Shown in pieces: positions 35,127-43,755 of a DNA stretch of 57,051 bases. The DNA is taken from the NCBI GenBank assembly GCA_903932145.1, contig CAIZFE010000041.1, positions 1-57,051 on the forward strand, in the 5' to 3' direction. The stretch's first letter is position 1; each line of letters starts with the position of its first letter. The position numbers and the translations under genes were made by a program. The notes beneath the pieces were generated by a model. That model ran no database searches, was not told where the DNA came from, and saw nothing but the letters and a program-made list of their open reading frames with translations. The DNA comes from an uncultured Rhodopila sp. GTDB lineage: Bacteria; Pseudomonadota; Alphaproteobacteria; Acetobacterales; Acetobacteraceae.

Positions 35127-36272
35127 ATGTCCCGTCTCTTTGATCTCGCCCATCGAACCGCGTTCTTGATCGCCGTTACCGCCATGCTCCTCGGCGAAGC
35201 CCGGGCCGAGGACGCAGTGCTGCTGGCCTCGACCGTGCCGGGATACGCGCCGGGGATGGTCGTGTCGTCCAATGACCGCCTGAGTGTCCCGGACGGCGCC
35301 TCGGCGACATTGCTGTTCGAATCCGGCGGCATGCTTCGCCTGCGCGGCCCGTTCGAGGGCACGCTCGGACAGCAACAGGCGAAAGGCGGCGAGTCCAGCG
35401 TGGCGATGCTCGCCGATATGTTCCGCCTGCATGGGGTCGATGCCACGGTCATCGGCGGCACCCGCTCCACCGGCCCCACCCGGACCACGCCGATCCTGGA
35501 TGACGTTCAGGTCGATCCACAGCGCTCCGGCACCTATTGTGTGGAGCCGCAGACCGCGGTGTGGATCAATCGTCCCAGCACGGAGCACGGCGTCTATGCC
35601 CTGCAGCGCATGGGCAGGAACCGTACGCTGGGTTGGCCGGCGAATGCGCTGCGGATCGAGTGGCCGGCTGACGTCCCGATCGACGACGGCAGCCAGTTTG
35701 AAATCACCACCGATGGCGCCGCCCGCACCACGGTGACGTTCCACGTCATGCCGGCCGCCACCGGAGCGACCCGGATCGCGCAGGGCGTCCTGTTTGGATG
35801 CCATGACCAGTTCGACGACGAACTGCGCCGCATTGCCCGATCCGCCGCGACGCCCGAGCTCTGGATGACGACGGACCGCGGACGCCACCCGGCGTACCAT
35901 GCGGGCGATCCGATCGGGCTGACCATCATGTCCGACGTTGACGGCTACCTGTATTGCATTGCCTCCAGGGACGATGGCACGGCCGCCCCGATCTTCCCGG
36001 CCGGTGCCGTCGATGGGGCGCAACTGCGAGGGTCGGCACCGCTTTCGATTCCCGGGCGGCGCCAGAGCATCGGCCTGACCGCCTTTCCGGGGCTGGATCG
36101 GGTCCACTGCTGGCTGGCCGATCGCGACATCACTCCTGAGTTACCCCACGCGCTGCTGGGCGCGCCAGCCGGACGACTGCCGGATCAGCTCGCCGGTGAT
36201 CTCGATTTCCTGTTTTCCCGCATCGGCGGCACCCGGATCGCCGCCGACGTCTTGACGGTGAAGGTGGAGTGA
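35127..36272 (+). CDS. Exported FecR-like/DUF4384 protein
   Basis: A 381-residue exported protein (signal: AFLIAVTAMLLGEARA). The N-terminal half (about 30-120) looks like a FecR-type beta domain: VVSSNDRLSVPDGASATLLF and GGMLRLRGPFEGTL. A beta-rich middle follows. The C-terminus (about 255-380) resembles DUF4384, with HAGDPIGLTIMSDVDGYLYC and TAAPIFPAGAVDGAQLRG. It shares this tail with the CsgG-like protein at 29818, and both lie beside the caspase gene. DUF4384 domains often accompany prokaryotic caspases, which supports a joint role; the biochemical function is unknown. Confidence 0.72.
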   Translation: MSRLFDLAHRTAFLIAVTAMLLGEARAEDAVLLASTVPGYAPGMVVSSNDRLSVPDGASATLLFESGGMLRLRGPFEGTLGQQQAKGGESSVAMLADMFRLHGVDATVIGGTRSTGPTRTTPILDDVQVDPQRSGTYCVEPQTAVWINRPSTEHGVYALQRMGRNRTLGWPANALRIEWPADVPIDDGSQFEITTDGAARTTVTFHVMPAATGATRIAQGVLFGCHDQFDDELRRIARSAATPELWMTTDRGRHPAYHAGDPIGLTIMSDVDGYLYCIASRDDGTAAPIFPAGAVDGAQLRGSAPLSIPGRRQSIGLTAFPGLDRVHCWLADRDITPELPHALLGAPAGRLPDQLAGDLDFLFSRIGGTRIAADVLTVKVE

Positions 36273-36284
36273 CCCGTCGCCGGT

Positions 36285-37373
36285 TCATTTCGGCGTTTGG
36301 TATTGTTTCTGGAAATACTGCCAAGTGGCCGCCCGCTGCGCGGGTGACAGCGGTGGAATGCCGCTATGGGCAAGAAAAGCCTCAAATTCCGCCTGCGTCG
36401 GGGGCGCCTTCACGTCCTGCACCGGTTTGGGTTTGTGTTGATCAAGCCACGCTGTCGCCGGCGCGAAACGCGTCCAGCCCGGCTGTGCGGCGGCGAGATT
36501 GACGTCATGCCATCGCGGGTGATGCGGCGGTTTCAGCAGCTCTGGAAACTTCGTGAAGAACGTATCGACGAAGGTCACCAGATTCCGATACCGGACGGAA
36601 CCGGGCGGCCATGCGAACACCGCGAGCGTCACCCCGACCCCGACGGTTTCGATGATCTGATCGACCGGAATCAGGGTCGGATAGTCGGCGTGTGTGAACA
36701 GACCGCCGGGCAGGTACATTTTCTCCAGGGTTTCATTGGATGGCACCGGAAGGAGATGCAGGCCGGTATCCGCGGGAACCGTCGCGAACAGGCGAACCGG
36801 CTTGCCGGCCGCATAGACGTTCGCCGCGATCAGCCCCCTCTGTAGCTTGTCCTGACCGACCCCGGGTTCCTCGTTCCGAAAATCCGGCGCGATCCCGAGC
36901 ATGCCGAACACCGCCCGCGCGGTCAGGTTGGTGCCCGCACCCTCCACATCAATGTTGACCGGCTTGCCTTGCAGATCGGCCAACGACTGGATCTCCGGAC
37001 GCGCGCACACATGCACGTCGTTTTCGTATAGTTTGCAAATATACTGGATCTTCGAAAGACCGTCCGGATACAGATGGTTGGCCTGCGCATAGGCAAGCGT
37101 ATCGGCCGCGATCACGGCCAGATCCACGCCGGGCAAATGCAGCAGATCGCCGATATTTTGCAGCGATCCCTTCCCGATCACCGGCACCACGCGCAGCGTA
37201 TCGGAGTTCATGACGGACGTCAGATCGGTCGCGATGCGCATGAATGTACCGTCGATCTCGCCGCCCATTATTCCAAGCGTCGCGGGGGACGCCGGGGCGG
37301 CCGCGGCGAAGGACCGGTTGCCGGCCAGAAGTGTCGCGGCCGGTATGCCTGCCAGAACGGAGCGTCGGCGCAT
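36285..37373 (-). CDS. TAXI-family TRAP-type solute-binding protein
   Basis: A 362-residue periplasmic binding protein. The signal includes RRRSVLAGIPAATLLAG. Family features are GGEIDGTFMRIATDLTSVM, VIGKGSLQNIGDLLHLPGVD, LYENDVHVCARPEIQSLADL and GKPVNIDVEGAGTNLTARAV. TAXI proteins deliver carboxylates or amino acids to fused TRAP permeases, but no DctQM-type permease is in this window, so it is an orphan here. It converges with the FecR/DUF4384 gene, 12 bases apart. The ATG at 37373 fits the signal peptide. Confidence 0.88.
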   Translation of the reverse strand: MRRRSVLAGIPAATLLAGNRSFAAAAPASPATLGIMGGEIDGTFMRIATDLTSVMNSDTLRVVPVIGKGSLQNIGDLLHLPGVDLAVIAADTLAYAQANHLYPDGLSKIQYICKLYENDVHVCARPEIQSLADLQGKPVNIDVEGAGTNLTARAVFGMLGIAPDFRNEEPGVGQDKLQRGLIAANVYAAGKPVRLFATVPADTGLHLLPVPSNETLEKMYLPGGLFTHADYPTLIPVDQIIETVGVGVTLAVFAWPPGSVRYRNLVTFVDTFFTKFPELLKPPHHPRWHDVNLAAAQPGWTRFAPATAWLDQHKPKPVQDVKAPPTQAEFEAFLAHSGIPPLSPAQRAATWQYFQKQYQTPK

Positions 37374-37797
37374 CGTTACCTCACTGTCAGGGCCTGATGG
37401 CGGGGTACGTCACGAAGACGCACACTATATAATTTTAGCCCCCTCCGATGCCGATTGATAGCAGACGGCCAAGCGTTGCGGAGAGAGGACAAGTCGTCCA
37501 CTGATCACTTTCTTATCACTCCACTTGGAGCACCACGCACAAGCCGCCCCGGCAAGCGCTCGGTTGCAACACCGCCACGGGCGGCACTCTCGCCCGTCAT
37601 GGCATGGCAACCCCTTTGCGTCGGAAGCCTCGGCAGCCGAACGAGGCAACGCGGGTCAGTATCTGTATTTTTGAAGCGACGAGAGTGCCGTTTCGCCCCG
37701 GTTCCCGCAATGAGGTGTTTCGTGAACTGCGCCGTTGCACCGTTCGGCCACCCGTGACCATATCCGGCCATTGTCCAAAGGTCCGGCCGATCCACGC
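37374..37797. other. Intergenic region with nothing recognisable
   Basis: 424 bases between the divergent TAXI and phosphatase genes. The part near 37425-37440 is AT-rich (TATATAATTTTAG) and could be the promoter of the minus-strand gene. The short frames here have no recognisable features. Confidence 0.3.
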
Positions 37798-38469
37798 ATG
37801 AACTCGATCTTCAACGGCGATCTCAGCACAGCAAAAGGCCGCACCGTGGCCTGGATCGACTCGCTGTTCATTGACCACGCGGTCCTGCGGCTGGTTTGGA
37901 GCAATCTTGCCCCGGTCATCCCCGGCAAGGTCTATCGCTGCAACCATCCTACCCCACCCCGCCTGCGCCGCATGGTCAGGCGGCTGGGACTGACGAGTTT
38001 GATCAACCTGCGGGGCAAAACCCAAAGCGGATCAGACGCACTGTCACGCGAAACAGCCGAAACGCTCGGTTTAGACTTTTACGACATGTCATTCGAAAGC
38101 CGGGGTGCGCCGCAGCGGGAGCGTATCCTACGGTTCCATGACATTTATGCGTCGATGCGGACCCCGGCGGTCATGCACTGCAAATCAGGGGCCGACCGGG
38201 CGGGACTGGCATCGGCGCTGATCGTGATGTTCGCGGGAGGCACGACGGCCGAGGCGCTTCGTCAGTTGTCCTGGCGGTTCGGGCACATCAAACAGTCGAA
38301 AACCGGTATTCTGGATGCCTTTTTCCTGCGCTTCCAAAAGGACGCCGAGGGCCGCAAGCCGTTCCTCGACTGGGTGCGCGACGATTATAACGAGATCGCG
38401 CTGCGGCGGGATTTCCGAGCCAACGGGCTGGCCAGCTTCCTCAACGACTGGGTGCTGGCGCACGAGTAG
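37798..38469 (+). CDS. Dual-specificity/tyrosine phosphatase-like protein
   Basis: A 223-residue soluble protein with a cysteine-dependent phosphatase site CKSGADR at residues 128-134 (CX5R, in VMHCKSGADRAGLASAL). Upstream are VIPGKVYRCNHPTPPRL and LGLTSLINLRGKT, typical of the DSP/Siw14-like group. The expected general-acid Asp region lies near FYDMSFESRG. Substrates of bacterial members range from phosphoproteins to inositol phosphates; none can be assigned. The ATG at 37798 is at the start of the conserved part. Confidence 0.82.
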   Translation: MNSIFNGDLSTAKGRTVAWIDSLFIDHAVLRLVWSNLAPVIPGKVYRCNHPTPPRLRRMVRRLGLTSLINLRGKTQSGSDALSRETAETLGLDFYDMSFESRGAPQRERILRFHDIYASMRTPAVMHCKSGADRAGLASALIVMFAGGTTAEALRQLSWRFGHIKQSKTGILDAFFLRFQKDAEGRKPFLDWVRDDYNEIALRRDFRANGLASFLNDWVLAHE

Positions 38470-38481
38470 CCCGCCCGTCGG

Positions 38482-38679
38482 TCAGACCGTGCCAACGGTG
38501 AAGCCGGCGTCGCGGATGGCCTCGGCCACGGCGGCGTCACTGGCCGTGGTTTTAATGGTGACGAGTTTGGTGTCCAGATCGGCCCGTAAGGTCGCGTTGG
38601 CGTCCAGGTCTTGCACAGCGCTTGTCATGGAGCGAATGCAGCCGTCGCAGTGGATATCGGAAACGTGAAACTGGGACAT
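38482..38679 (-). CDS. Heavy-metal-associated (HMA) domain protein, CopZ-like
   Basis: A 65-residue single-domain protein of the ferredoxin-like HMA fold. The metal site CxxC lies in DIHCDGCIRS (Cys11, Cys14). The rest matches the family pattern: ADLDTKLVTIKTTASDAAV and AIRDAGFTVG. Such proteins carry Cu(I) or similar ions to P-type ATPases, but no such ATPase is in the window. It converges with the phosphatase gene. Confidence 0.88.
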   Translation of the reverse strand: MSQFHVSDIHCDGCIRSMTSAVQDLDANATLRADLDTKLVTIKTTASDAAVAEAIRDAGFTVGTV

Positions 38680-38748
38680 GCCAGGGAGTCCTTGGTTGGT
38701 TGGAGCTGGTTATACCAGCGGGCGTTCGCGTTGTCCGTTTTCGACTTT

Positions 38749-38803
38749 CGTCATGGCCCGCCTCGTCCGATCAAGTCGGGGGAGGGCCATGACAATGGGG
38801 TGG
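38749..38803. repeat. Copy of the dispersed palindromic element
   Basis: The left part CGTCATGGCCCGCCTCGTCC and the right part GAGGGCCATGACAATGGGG form an imperfect inverted repeat in the gap between the HMA and cyclase genes. It is the same family as the elements at 26669, 31419 and 51672. Confidence 0.65.
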
Positions 38804-38830
38804 GAGTCACGGCCGATCGCGCCCAATCGC

Positions 38831-39619
38831 TCAGTCGTTAAAGATCGCCACCGCCCGGGTCCAACCGGCTGAGGCCCGATGCACCTTGACCGGGAAGCAG
38901 ACGATGTCGAACCCATGCGCAGGCAGAGCGGCCAGATTACCGAGCTTCTCCATCTGGAAATAGCCGATTTCGCGGCCGGCACGGTGGCCTTCCCAGATCA
39001 GGCTGACGTCGCCGGTTTCCTTGACTTTCTCGCGCGTGAACGAGAACGGCGCGTCCCAACTCCAGGCATCCGTGCCAACGACCCGGACGCCGCGTTCGGT
39101 CAGCCATAGCGTAGCGGCCTTTCCCATGCCGCAGCCTTTATCAACGAAATCATCCTCACCGTAGCGGGCACCGGCGGCGGTGTTGACGATGACGATGTCG
39201 AGGGGACGGATTTCGTGGTGGATGCGCTTCAGTTCGGCCTCCACGTCGCCGGCCGTGGCGACATAACCGTCCGGAAAATGGCGGAAATCCAGTTTGACCC
39301 CGGGCTGGAAACACCAGTCCAGCGGGACCTCGTCGATTCGCCAGGACGGTTCGCCGCCCGGTTTCAAGGCGTGGTTCATGCTGGAGAAGAAGTGGTACGG
39401 CGCATCCATATGGGTGCCGTTATGGGTGCTGATGGTGGCCACCTCGACCGCCGCATACTCGCCGCCGGGAAACTGATCGACGCTGACCCCAAAATAGTCC
39501 GCCATGGCCGGGGCGGTATCGTGGTGGTCCTTGTAGTCGATCTTCGGCAGCATGTGCGGCGGATCGCTGGCGATCCCGGCCTTCAGCGGCGAGGATATAT
39601 CAACGATCCGCCGCGGCAT
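38831..39619 (-). CDS. Cyclase family protein (kynurenine formamidase-like fold)
   Basis: A 262-residue metal-dependent hydrolase of the cyclase/KynB superfamily. Key motif: ISTHNGTHMDAPYHFF, the HxGTHxDxPxH metal signature, near residues 63-78. Further features are DIVIVNTAAGARYGEDDF, a Gly-rich MGKAATLWLTERGVRVVGTD and a conserved late FPVKVHRASAG. Members hydrolyse formamides or cyclic esters and lactones. Its ATG overlaps the stop of the upstream intradiol dioxygenase as TAATG, so the two are translated together, suggesting a shared pathway. Confidence 0.87.
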   Translation of the reverse strand: MPRRIVDISSPLKAGIASDPPHMLPKIDYKDHHDTAPAMADYFGVSVDQFPGGEYAAVEVATISTHNGTHMDAPYHFFSSMNHALKPGGEPSWRIDEVPLDWCFQPGVKLDFRHFPDGYVATAGDVEAELKRIHHEIRPLDIVIVNTAAGARYGEDDFVDKGCGMGKAATLWLTERGVRVVGTDAWSWDAPFSFTREKVKETGDVSLIWEGHRAGREIGYFQMEKLGNLAALPAHGFDIVCFPVKVHRASAGWTRAVAIFND

Positions 39620-40521
39620 TATTCCGCCGCCTTCATCAGCTTGGTTGGATCGGCGCCGACGCGGCCGGATTCGCCCGGGGCGGCCTTGGCCAGACGGAAA
39701 TCGTAATGCACCGCGCGCAGGCCGGGGATCGGGCTGTTCGGGTCTTCCTTCGAGTCAACCACCAGCGATTCGGACACACCGAACACGGTGTCGGAGTCGA
39801 TGTACGGGTCATCGCCAAAATACAACGCGGTGACCAGTTCGCGGTGACCCTCCGCCCCAATCAGGCAATGAATGTGACTCGGGCGCATACCATGTCGTTT
39901 CTGCGCGAACACCATCGCACCCACCGGGCCGTCCATCGGGATCGAGTAGCCCAGCGGCCGAACCGTGCGGAAATGGTAGTTGCCATCAGCGTCGGTCAGG
40001 AACGTGCCGCGCATGTCCATCGACTCGCCATTGCGTTCCTGGAGGTCGTAGTGCCCCCGTTCACTGGTCTGCCAGACCTGGACAAGGGCGTTGGGGATCG
40101 GTGCGCCATCGTTGCCGGTGACCTTCCCGTACACGACGATCTCGGGGACGGTCGGCTTCTCGACGATCTGCGTGCCCGCTGGGGTCAGTTCGACGCCCTC
40201 GCGGAAGAATGGACCCAGCAGGCTGCTTTGCGAACCGAGTTCGCGGGCCTTCTTGTCGTGCAGGGCGTTGACGACGGCGCTGAGGCCGAGGACGTCGGAC
40301 AGCAGGATGAACTCCTGACGCAGCGGTGTGCAGGCCTGACCGACGGCGGTCATGAACTGGATGCCCTGGATCCATTCCTCCGGAGTCAGGTTTACGTCGC
40401 GGGCGAAGGCGTGCAGGTGGCGCACGGCCGCGTCGGCGATCTCTTTAAACCGCGGATTTGGCGTGTTCGCCATCTGCGACAGGGTTTCGTCAGTGACAGT
40501 GAATTCGTCCAGATCACGCAT
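39619..40521 (-). CDS. Intradiol ring-cleavage dioxygenase, hydroxyquinol 1,2-dioxygenase-like
   Basis: A non-haem Fe(III) enzyme that opens catechol-type rings between the two hydroxyls. The 300-residue protein has the N-terminal helical dimerisation domain (FKEIADAAVRHLHAFARDVN), then the catalytic domain with Tyr/Tyr/His/His ligands: GHYD, LGYSIP and the HxH in RPSHIHCLIGA. VEKPTVPEIVVYGKV and GNYHFRTVRP are family strands. I prefer hydroxyquinol over catechol 1,2-dioxygenase because of the overall N-terminal pattern, with moderate certainty. The ATG at 40521 precedes RDLDEFTVTDETL. It diverges from the LivJ-like gene across 117 bases. Confidence 0.88.
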   Translation of the reverse strand: MRDLDEFTVTDETLSQMANTPNPRFKEIADAAVRHLHAFARDVNLTPEEWIQGIQFMTAVGQACTPLRQEFILLSDVLGLSAVVNALHDKKARELGSQSSLLGPFFREGVELTPAGTQIVEKPTVPEIVVYGKVTGNDGAPIPNALVQVWQTSERGHYDLQERNGESMDMRGTFLTDADGNYHFRTVRPLGYSIPMDGPVGAMVFAQKRHGMRPSHIHCLIGAEGHRELVTALYFGDDPYIDSDTVFGVSESLVVDSKEDPNSPIPGLRAVHYDFRLAKAAPGESGRVGADPTKLMKAAE

Positions 40522-40638
40522 TGTAGCCTCCCAATTGACGTCTGGGACGGAGCATAGGGCGAAACCGGGGGGCTTTGCCAGCCGCCAACGAGTGTCATAG
40601 GATGCAAACAAGAAATCAAACCGGAGGATACCCATAAC

Positions 40639-41880
40639 ATGCTGAAACGCTTAAGCGGCGCATTACTGGCCGCTACAATGACGTTCGGTGCCGCGCAGGC
40701 AGCCGAACCGATCACCATCGGTTTCGGCATGGCGCTGACCGGCGGCCTGGCGCCCAATGGCAAGGCCGCTCTTCTGGCAATGCAAATCTGGGAAGAAGAA
40801 ACCAACGCCAAAGGCGGCCTGCTCGGCCGGCCGGTCAAGTTGGTTTACTACGATGACCAGTCGAATCCCTCCACCGTTCCGGGCATCTACACCAAGCTGC
40901 TGGACGTGGACAAAGTCGATCTGGTGGTCAGCGGCTACGCCACGAATATGGTGGCCCCTGCCCTCCCGGTGATCATGCAGCACAAGCGCACATTCCTTGG
41001 CCTACTTGGTTTGGCGGCGAACAGCGAGTTTAACTACCCCAACTACTTCTCCATCGGCCCGACCGGCGGCCCGCATCCGAAGCAAAGCTTCTCCAAGGGC
41101 TTTTTTGAGGTTGCGATGGCGCAGAACCCGAAGCCCAAGACAGTGGCGATCGTCGGGGCTGACGCCGAATTCCCGCGCAATGCGACTGACGGTGCGCGGG
41201 AACTGGCCAAGGAAGCCGGCCTGACCATCGTCTATGACAAGACGTATCCGCCGACCACCAACGACTACAGCCCGATCGTGCGCGGCATCCAGGCCACCAA
41301 TCCTGAGCTGGTGTTCGTCGCGTCCTACCCGCCCGACAGCGTCGGTATGATCCGAGCCGCCAACGAAGTCGGGCTGAAGGCGAAGTTATTCGGCGGCGGT
41401 ATGGTCGGCTTGCAGGCCACCGCGATCAAGACGCAGCTTGGCCCGTTGCTGAATGGTATCGTCGATTACGATTTCTGGCTTCCGGTAGGCCCCTATGCCA
41501 CGCCGCAGGCGCTGGATTTCCTGAAGCGCTACCAGGCAAAGTCGGTCGCCGCCGGCGTCGATTCGCTGGGCTTCTACCTGCCGCCGTTTGCCTACTCCGA
41601 CATGCAGGTGCTGCAAGCCGCCGTCGAAGGTGTTGGCAGCCTGGATCAGCAGAAGATGGCGGACTACCTGCGCTCGCACACCTTCAAGACGGTGGCCGGC
41701 GACATCACCTTCGGACCGAACGGCGAGTGGACCGAATCCCGTGTCATGGAAGTCCAGTTCCAGAACGTGAAGGGCAACGATGTCGAGCAGTTCAAGGACC
41801 CGAAGGTGGAGGTCGTGCTGTATCCGCCGTCGTTGAAAAATGGCGACGTGATTTATCCCTACGCCGACGCAAAGCACTAA
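40639..41880 (+). CDS. ABC transporter substrate-binding protein, LivJ/urea-type family
   Basis: A 413-residue periplasmic binding protein of the branched-chain amino acid/aromatic compound family. Signal peptide LSGALLAATMTFGAAQA, then ITIGFGMALTGGLAPNGKAA, the GGLLGRPVKLVYYDDQSNPS region, and DLVVSGYATNMVAPALPV. No Liv permease or ATPase genes follow, so it is an orphan here. Its position opposite the dioxygenase-cyclase pair suggests it might bind an aromatic acid fed into that pathway; this is inference. The ATG at 40639 lies after GGAGG-like sequence. Confidence 0.9.
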   Translation: MLKRLSGALLAATMTFGAAQAAEPITIGFGMALTGGLAPNGKAALLAMQIWEEETNAKGGLLGRPVKLVYYDDQSNPSTVPGIYTKLLDVDKVDLVVSGYATNMVAPALPVIMQHKRTFLGLLGLAANSEFNYPNYFSIGPTGGPHPKQSFSKGFFEVAMAQNPKPKTVAIVGADAEFPRNATDGARELAKEAGLTIVYDKTYPPTTNDYSPIVRGIQATNPELVFVASYPPDSVGMIRAANEVGLKAKLFGGGMVGLQATAIKTQLGPLLNGIVDYDFWLPVGPYATPQALDFLKRYQAKSVAAGVDSLGFYLPPFAYSDMQVLQAAVEGVGSLDQQKMADYLRSHTFKTVAGDITFGPNGEWTESRVMEVQFQNVKGNDVEQFKDPKVEVVLYPPSLKNGDVIYPYADAKH

Positions 41881-41889
41881 CCGCCGTTG

Positions 41890-41941
41890 TGTCGCTGCCT
41901 GCTGCCGTCACGTCGATGGCAGCAGGCAGCAGGCAGCGACA
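41890..41941. terminator. Perfect 17-base inverted repeat after the LivJ-like gene
   Basis: The arms 41890-41906 (TGTCGCTGCCTGCTGCC) and 41925-41941 are perfectly complementary, with an 18-base loop. The right side contains an extra GGCAGCA copy, so a second register is possible. The hairpin begins ten bases after the stop codon, as a terminator would, but no T-run follows, so it could also be a processing or stability element. Confidence 0.55.
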
Positions 41942-42267
41942 ATGATGTCTTCATGATCAATCTTCGTTTGGCATGAATTTCTGGCTGGTCGGAGCGAAGA
42001 CATCGGGACGCGATGCATCGCGGTTCCATGGGGGTCGTAGTCGTTTTCGGGAACCCGCTTCGCTTCTGACGAATGTCTCCGAAGCCAGCCCTCACGCGGC
42101 CGAATTTGGCCGGAGCACCCGTCTCTGTTGGAACGCTCGTTATAGACAAAGTAATATTTAGAAATACCATCAAAAATCAACAAGTGTGATAAGGACAAGG
42201 CCCGAAGGCGACTCGCCAACAAAGAAAAAAATCCAGGCCGAACTCTAGCCGACCCCATCGCTGTCTG
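41942..42267. other. Intergenic region, no gene seen
   Basis: About 325 bases of lower-GC sequence between the hairpin and the receiver-domain frame. The portion near 42150-42235 is AT-rich (AAAGTAATATTTAGAAATACC and AAAGAAAAAAATCC), so a promoter is plausible. No RNA gene recognised. Confidence 0.3.
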
Positions 42268-42606
42268 TTGCTTGTCGAAGATGACAGGATGGTACGGGAA
42301 ACCATTGTGTTGCTGTTGGAGGATGTCTTCGACGTTATCCTCGCCGTCTCAGTCGCGACCGCTTTGGTTGAATTGCGTTCGGTACGATCGCAACCCATCG
42401 ACGTCGTGCTGCTCGATTACCATCTACCCGACGGCCCGATTGACGCCGTCCTGGCCGAAGCCGATCTGTGCCTGATCCCGATCGCGCTGATCAGTGGCGA
42501 CCTGACGCTCGAGGACGATCACACTCCGGTTCGGACGTTCCTTCGTAAACCCTTTTCCGAGAAGACGTTGCTATCTGTTCTGGAGGGCACTCGCCGTCAG
42601 GGTTAA
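42268..42606 (+). CDS. Single-domain response regulator receiver protein
   Basis: A receiver domain of about 112 residues: acidic pair in VEDDR at the start, phospho-acceptor Asp in [11 protein letters not shown], the ISGD switch Ser, and the conserved Lys in [11 protein letters not shown]. No output domain follows, so it works by protein contact or in a phosphorelay. No ATG or GTG lies before the conserved VEDD; the only plausible starts are TTG 42268 or CTG codons just upstream, and the frame is open back to 42193. The gene may be poorly translated or have lost its start. No kinase is adjacent. Confidence 0.65.
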   Translation: MLVEDDRMVRETIVLLLEDVFDVILAVSVATALVELRSVRSQPIDVVLLDYHLPDGPIDAVLAEADLCLIPIALISGDLTLEDDHTPVRTFLRKPFSEKTLLSVLEGTRRQG

Positions 42607-42626
42607 GGCTGGCTAAGGTGGTATCC

Positions 42627-43502
42627 ATGGACACACCGACAGACTCCCACCGCATCAACCTGCACCTCGTGTCGGACGCAACCGGGGAAACGCTGAACGC
42701 CATCGCGCGGGCCACCACGGTCCAGTTCGAACCGGCGCAGATCATCCATCACCGATGGAGCCTGATCCGCACCCGCTTCCAACTTCATCGCGTGCTGGAA
42801 GGCATTGAGGCCGAACCGGGGCCTGTGTTGTCCACCCTGATCGATCGCGCCCTGCGACTGGAACTGGACACCACCTGCGGCCGGCTGAACGTCAAGGTCG
42901 TCAACGTGCTGGACCCGGTTATCAACGCCCTCCAGGACGTCATCGGCCAGCAGGCCGAAGCCCGGCCCGGGCGCCAATATGTGCTGAACGCCGACTACTT
43001 CTCCCGCATCGATGCCATGCATTACGTGCTGGCACATGACGATGGTCAGGCGCAGCCGGGACTGGCCGGAGCGGACGTGGTGCTGGTTGGAGTCTCGCGC
43101 AGTTCCAAGACCCCGACCTGCTTCTATCTCGCCAATCGCGGCATCAAGGCCGCCAATGTGCCCCTGGTGCCGAATCTGCCAATACCGCCGGGGCTGGAGG
43201 AGATCAAATGCCCGGTGATCGGCCTGACCCTGGCGCCCGAGGCCCTGATCGACATCCGCCGGCACCGGCTACGGCTGATTGGCGGCGGCGCCCAGACCGG
43301 TCCGATTAAGGCGGACAGCTCGGAATACGTGGATGAGGACGCGGTGAAGGCAGAGCTGCTGTGGGCTCGCCGGTTCTGCAACAGCCACGGTTGGCCGACC
43401 ATTGATGTGACACGCCGCTCGATCGAGGAGACCGCCGCGACCGTGTTGCAACTGATGGATGCCTGGCACAACCGGAAGGCCAAGCCCGGCGAAGGCAGCT
43501 AA
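42627..43502 (+). CDS. Pyruvate, phosphate dikinase regulatory protein (PPSR/DUF299 family)
   Basis: A bifunctional ADP-dependent kinase/Pi-dependent pyrophosphorylase that switches PPDK or PEP synthase off and on. The 291-residue protein has [20 protein letters not shown] at the start, the P-loop-like [11 protein letters not shown] near residue 155, and [19 protein letters not shown] and [19 protein letters not shown] further on. Full family length with all conserved blocks. I use the ATG at 42627 with AAGG upstream; GTG 42618 is an alternative. The dikinase itself is not in the window. Confidence 0.93.
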   Translation: MDTPTDSHRINLHLVSDATGETLNAIARATTVQFEPAQIIHHRWSLIRTRFQLHRVLEGIEAEPGPVLSTLIDRALRLELDTTCGRLNVKVVNVLDPVINALQDVIGQQAEARPGRQYVLNADYFSRIDAMHYVLAHDDGQAQPGLAGADVVLVGVSRSSKTPTCFYLANRGIKAANVPLVPNLPIPPGLEEIKCPVIGLTLAPEALIDIRRHRLRLIGGGAQTGPIKADSSEYVDEDAVKAELLWARRFCNSHGWPTIDVTRRSIEETAATVLQLMDAWHNRKAKPGEGS

Positions 43503-43576
43503 GCGACATAATTGCTGGCCGGATGCGTTATGTGGGTTGCCCCCGATATGGGGGCCAGCTATATACGCATCTCGGT

Positions 43577-43654
43577 CGGAGTGTAGCTCAGCCTGGTTAG
43601 AGTACTGTGTTCGGAACGCAGGGGCCGGAGGTTCAAATCCTCTCACTCCGACCA
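43577..43654 (+). tRNA. tRNA-Pro (anticodon CGG)
   Basis: Acceptor arm CGGAGTG pairs with CACTCCG, followed by A and an encoded CCA end. The D arm holds TAGCTCAGCCTGGTTAGAG, and the anticodon stem CTGTG/CGCAG closes the loop TTCGGAA with anticodon CGG. The T arm is GGAGGTTCAAATCCTCT. A C at position 1 and the CGG anticodon identify proline. The MntA/HepT and GxxExxY genes follow directly, a common landing zone for accessory genes. Confidence 0.95.
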
Positions 43655-43755
43655 ATAAATCTCCCGAAACATGGATCACGGATAAGTCTCCCGGATGGGC
43701 GCCAGGCAAGCCGATCGTGCCGGCGGTCAAGGTTTCGCTGCCCGTGTTTCGAACC

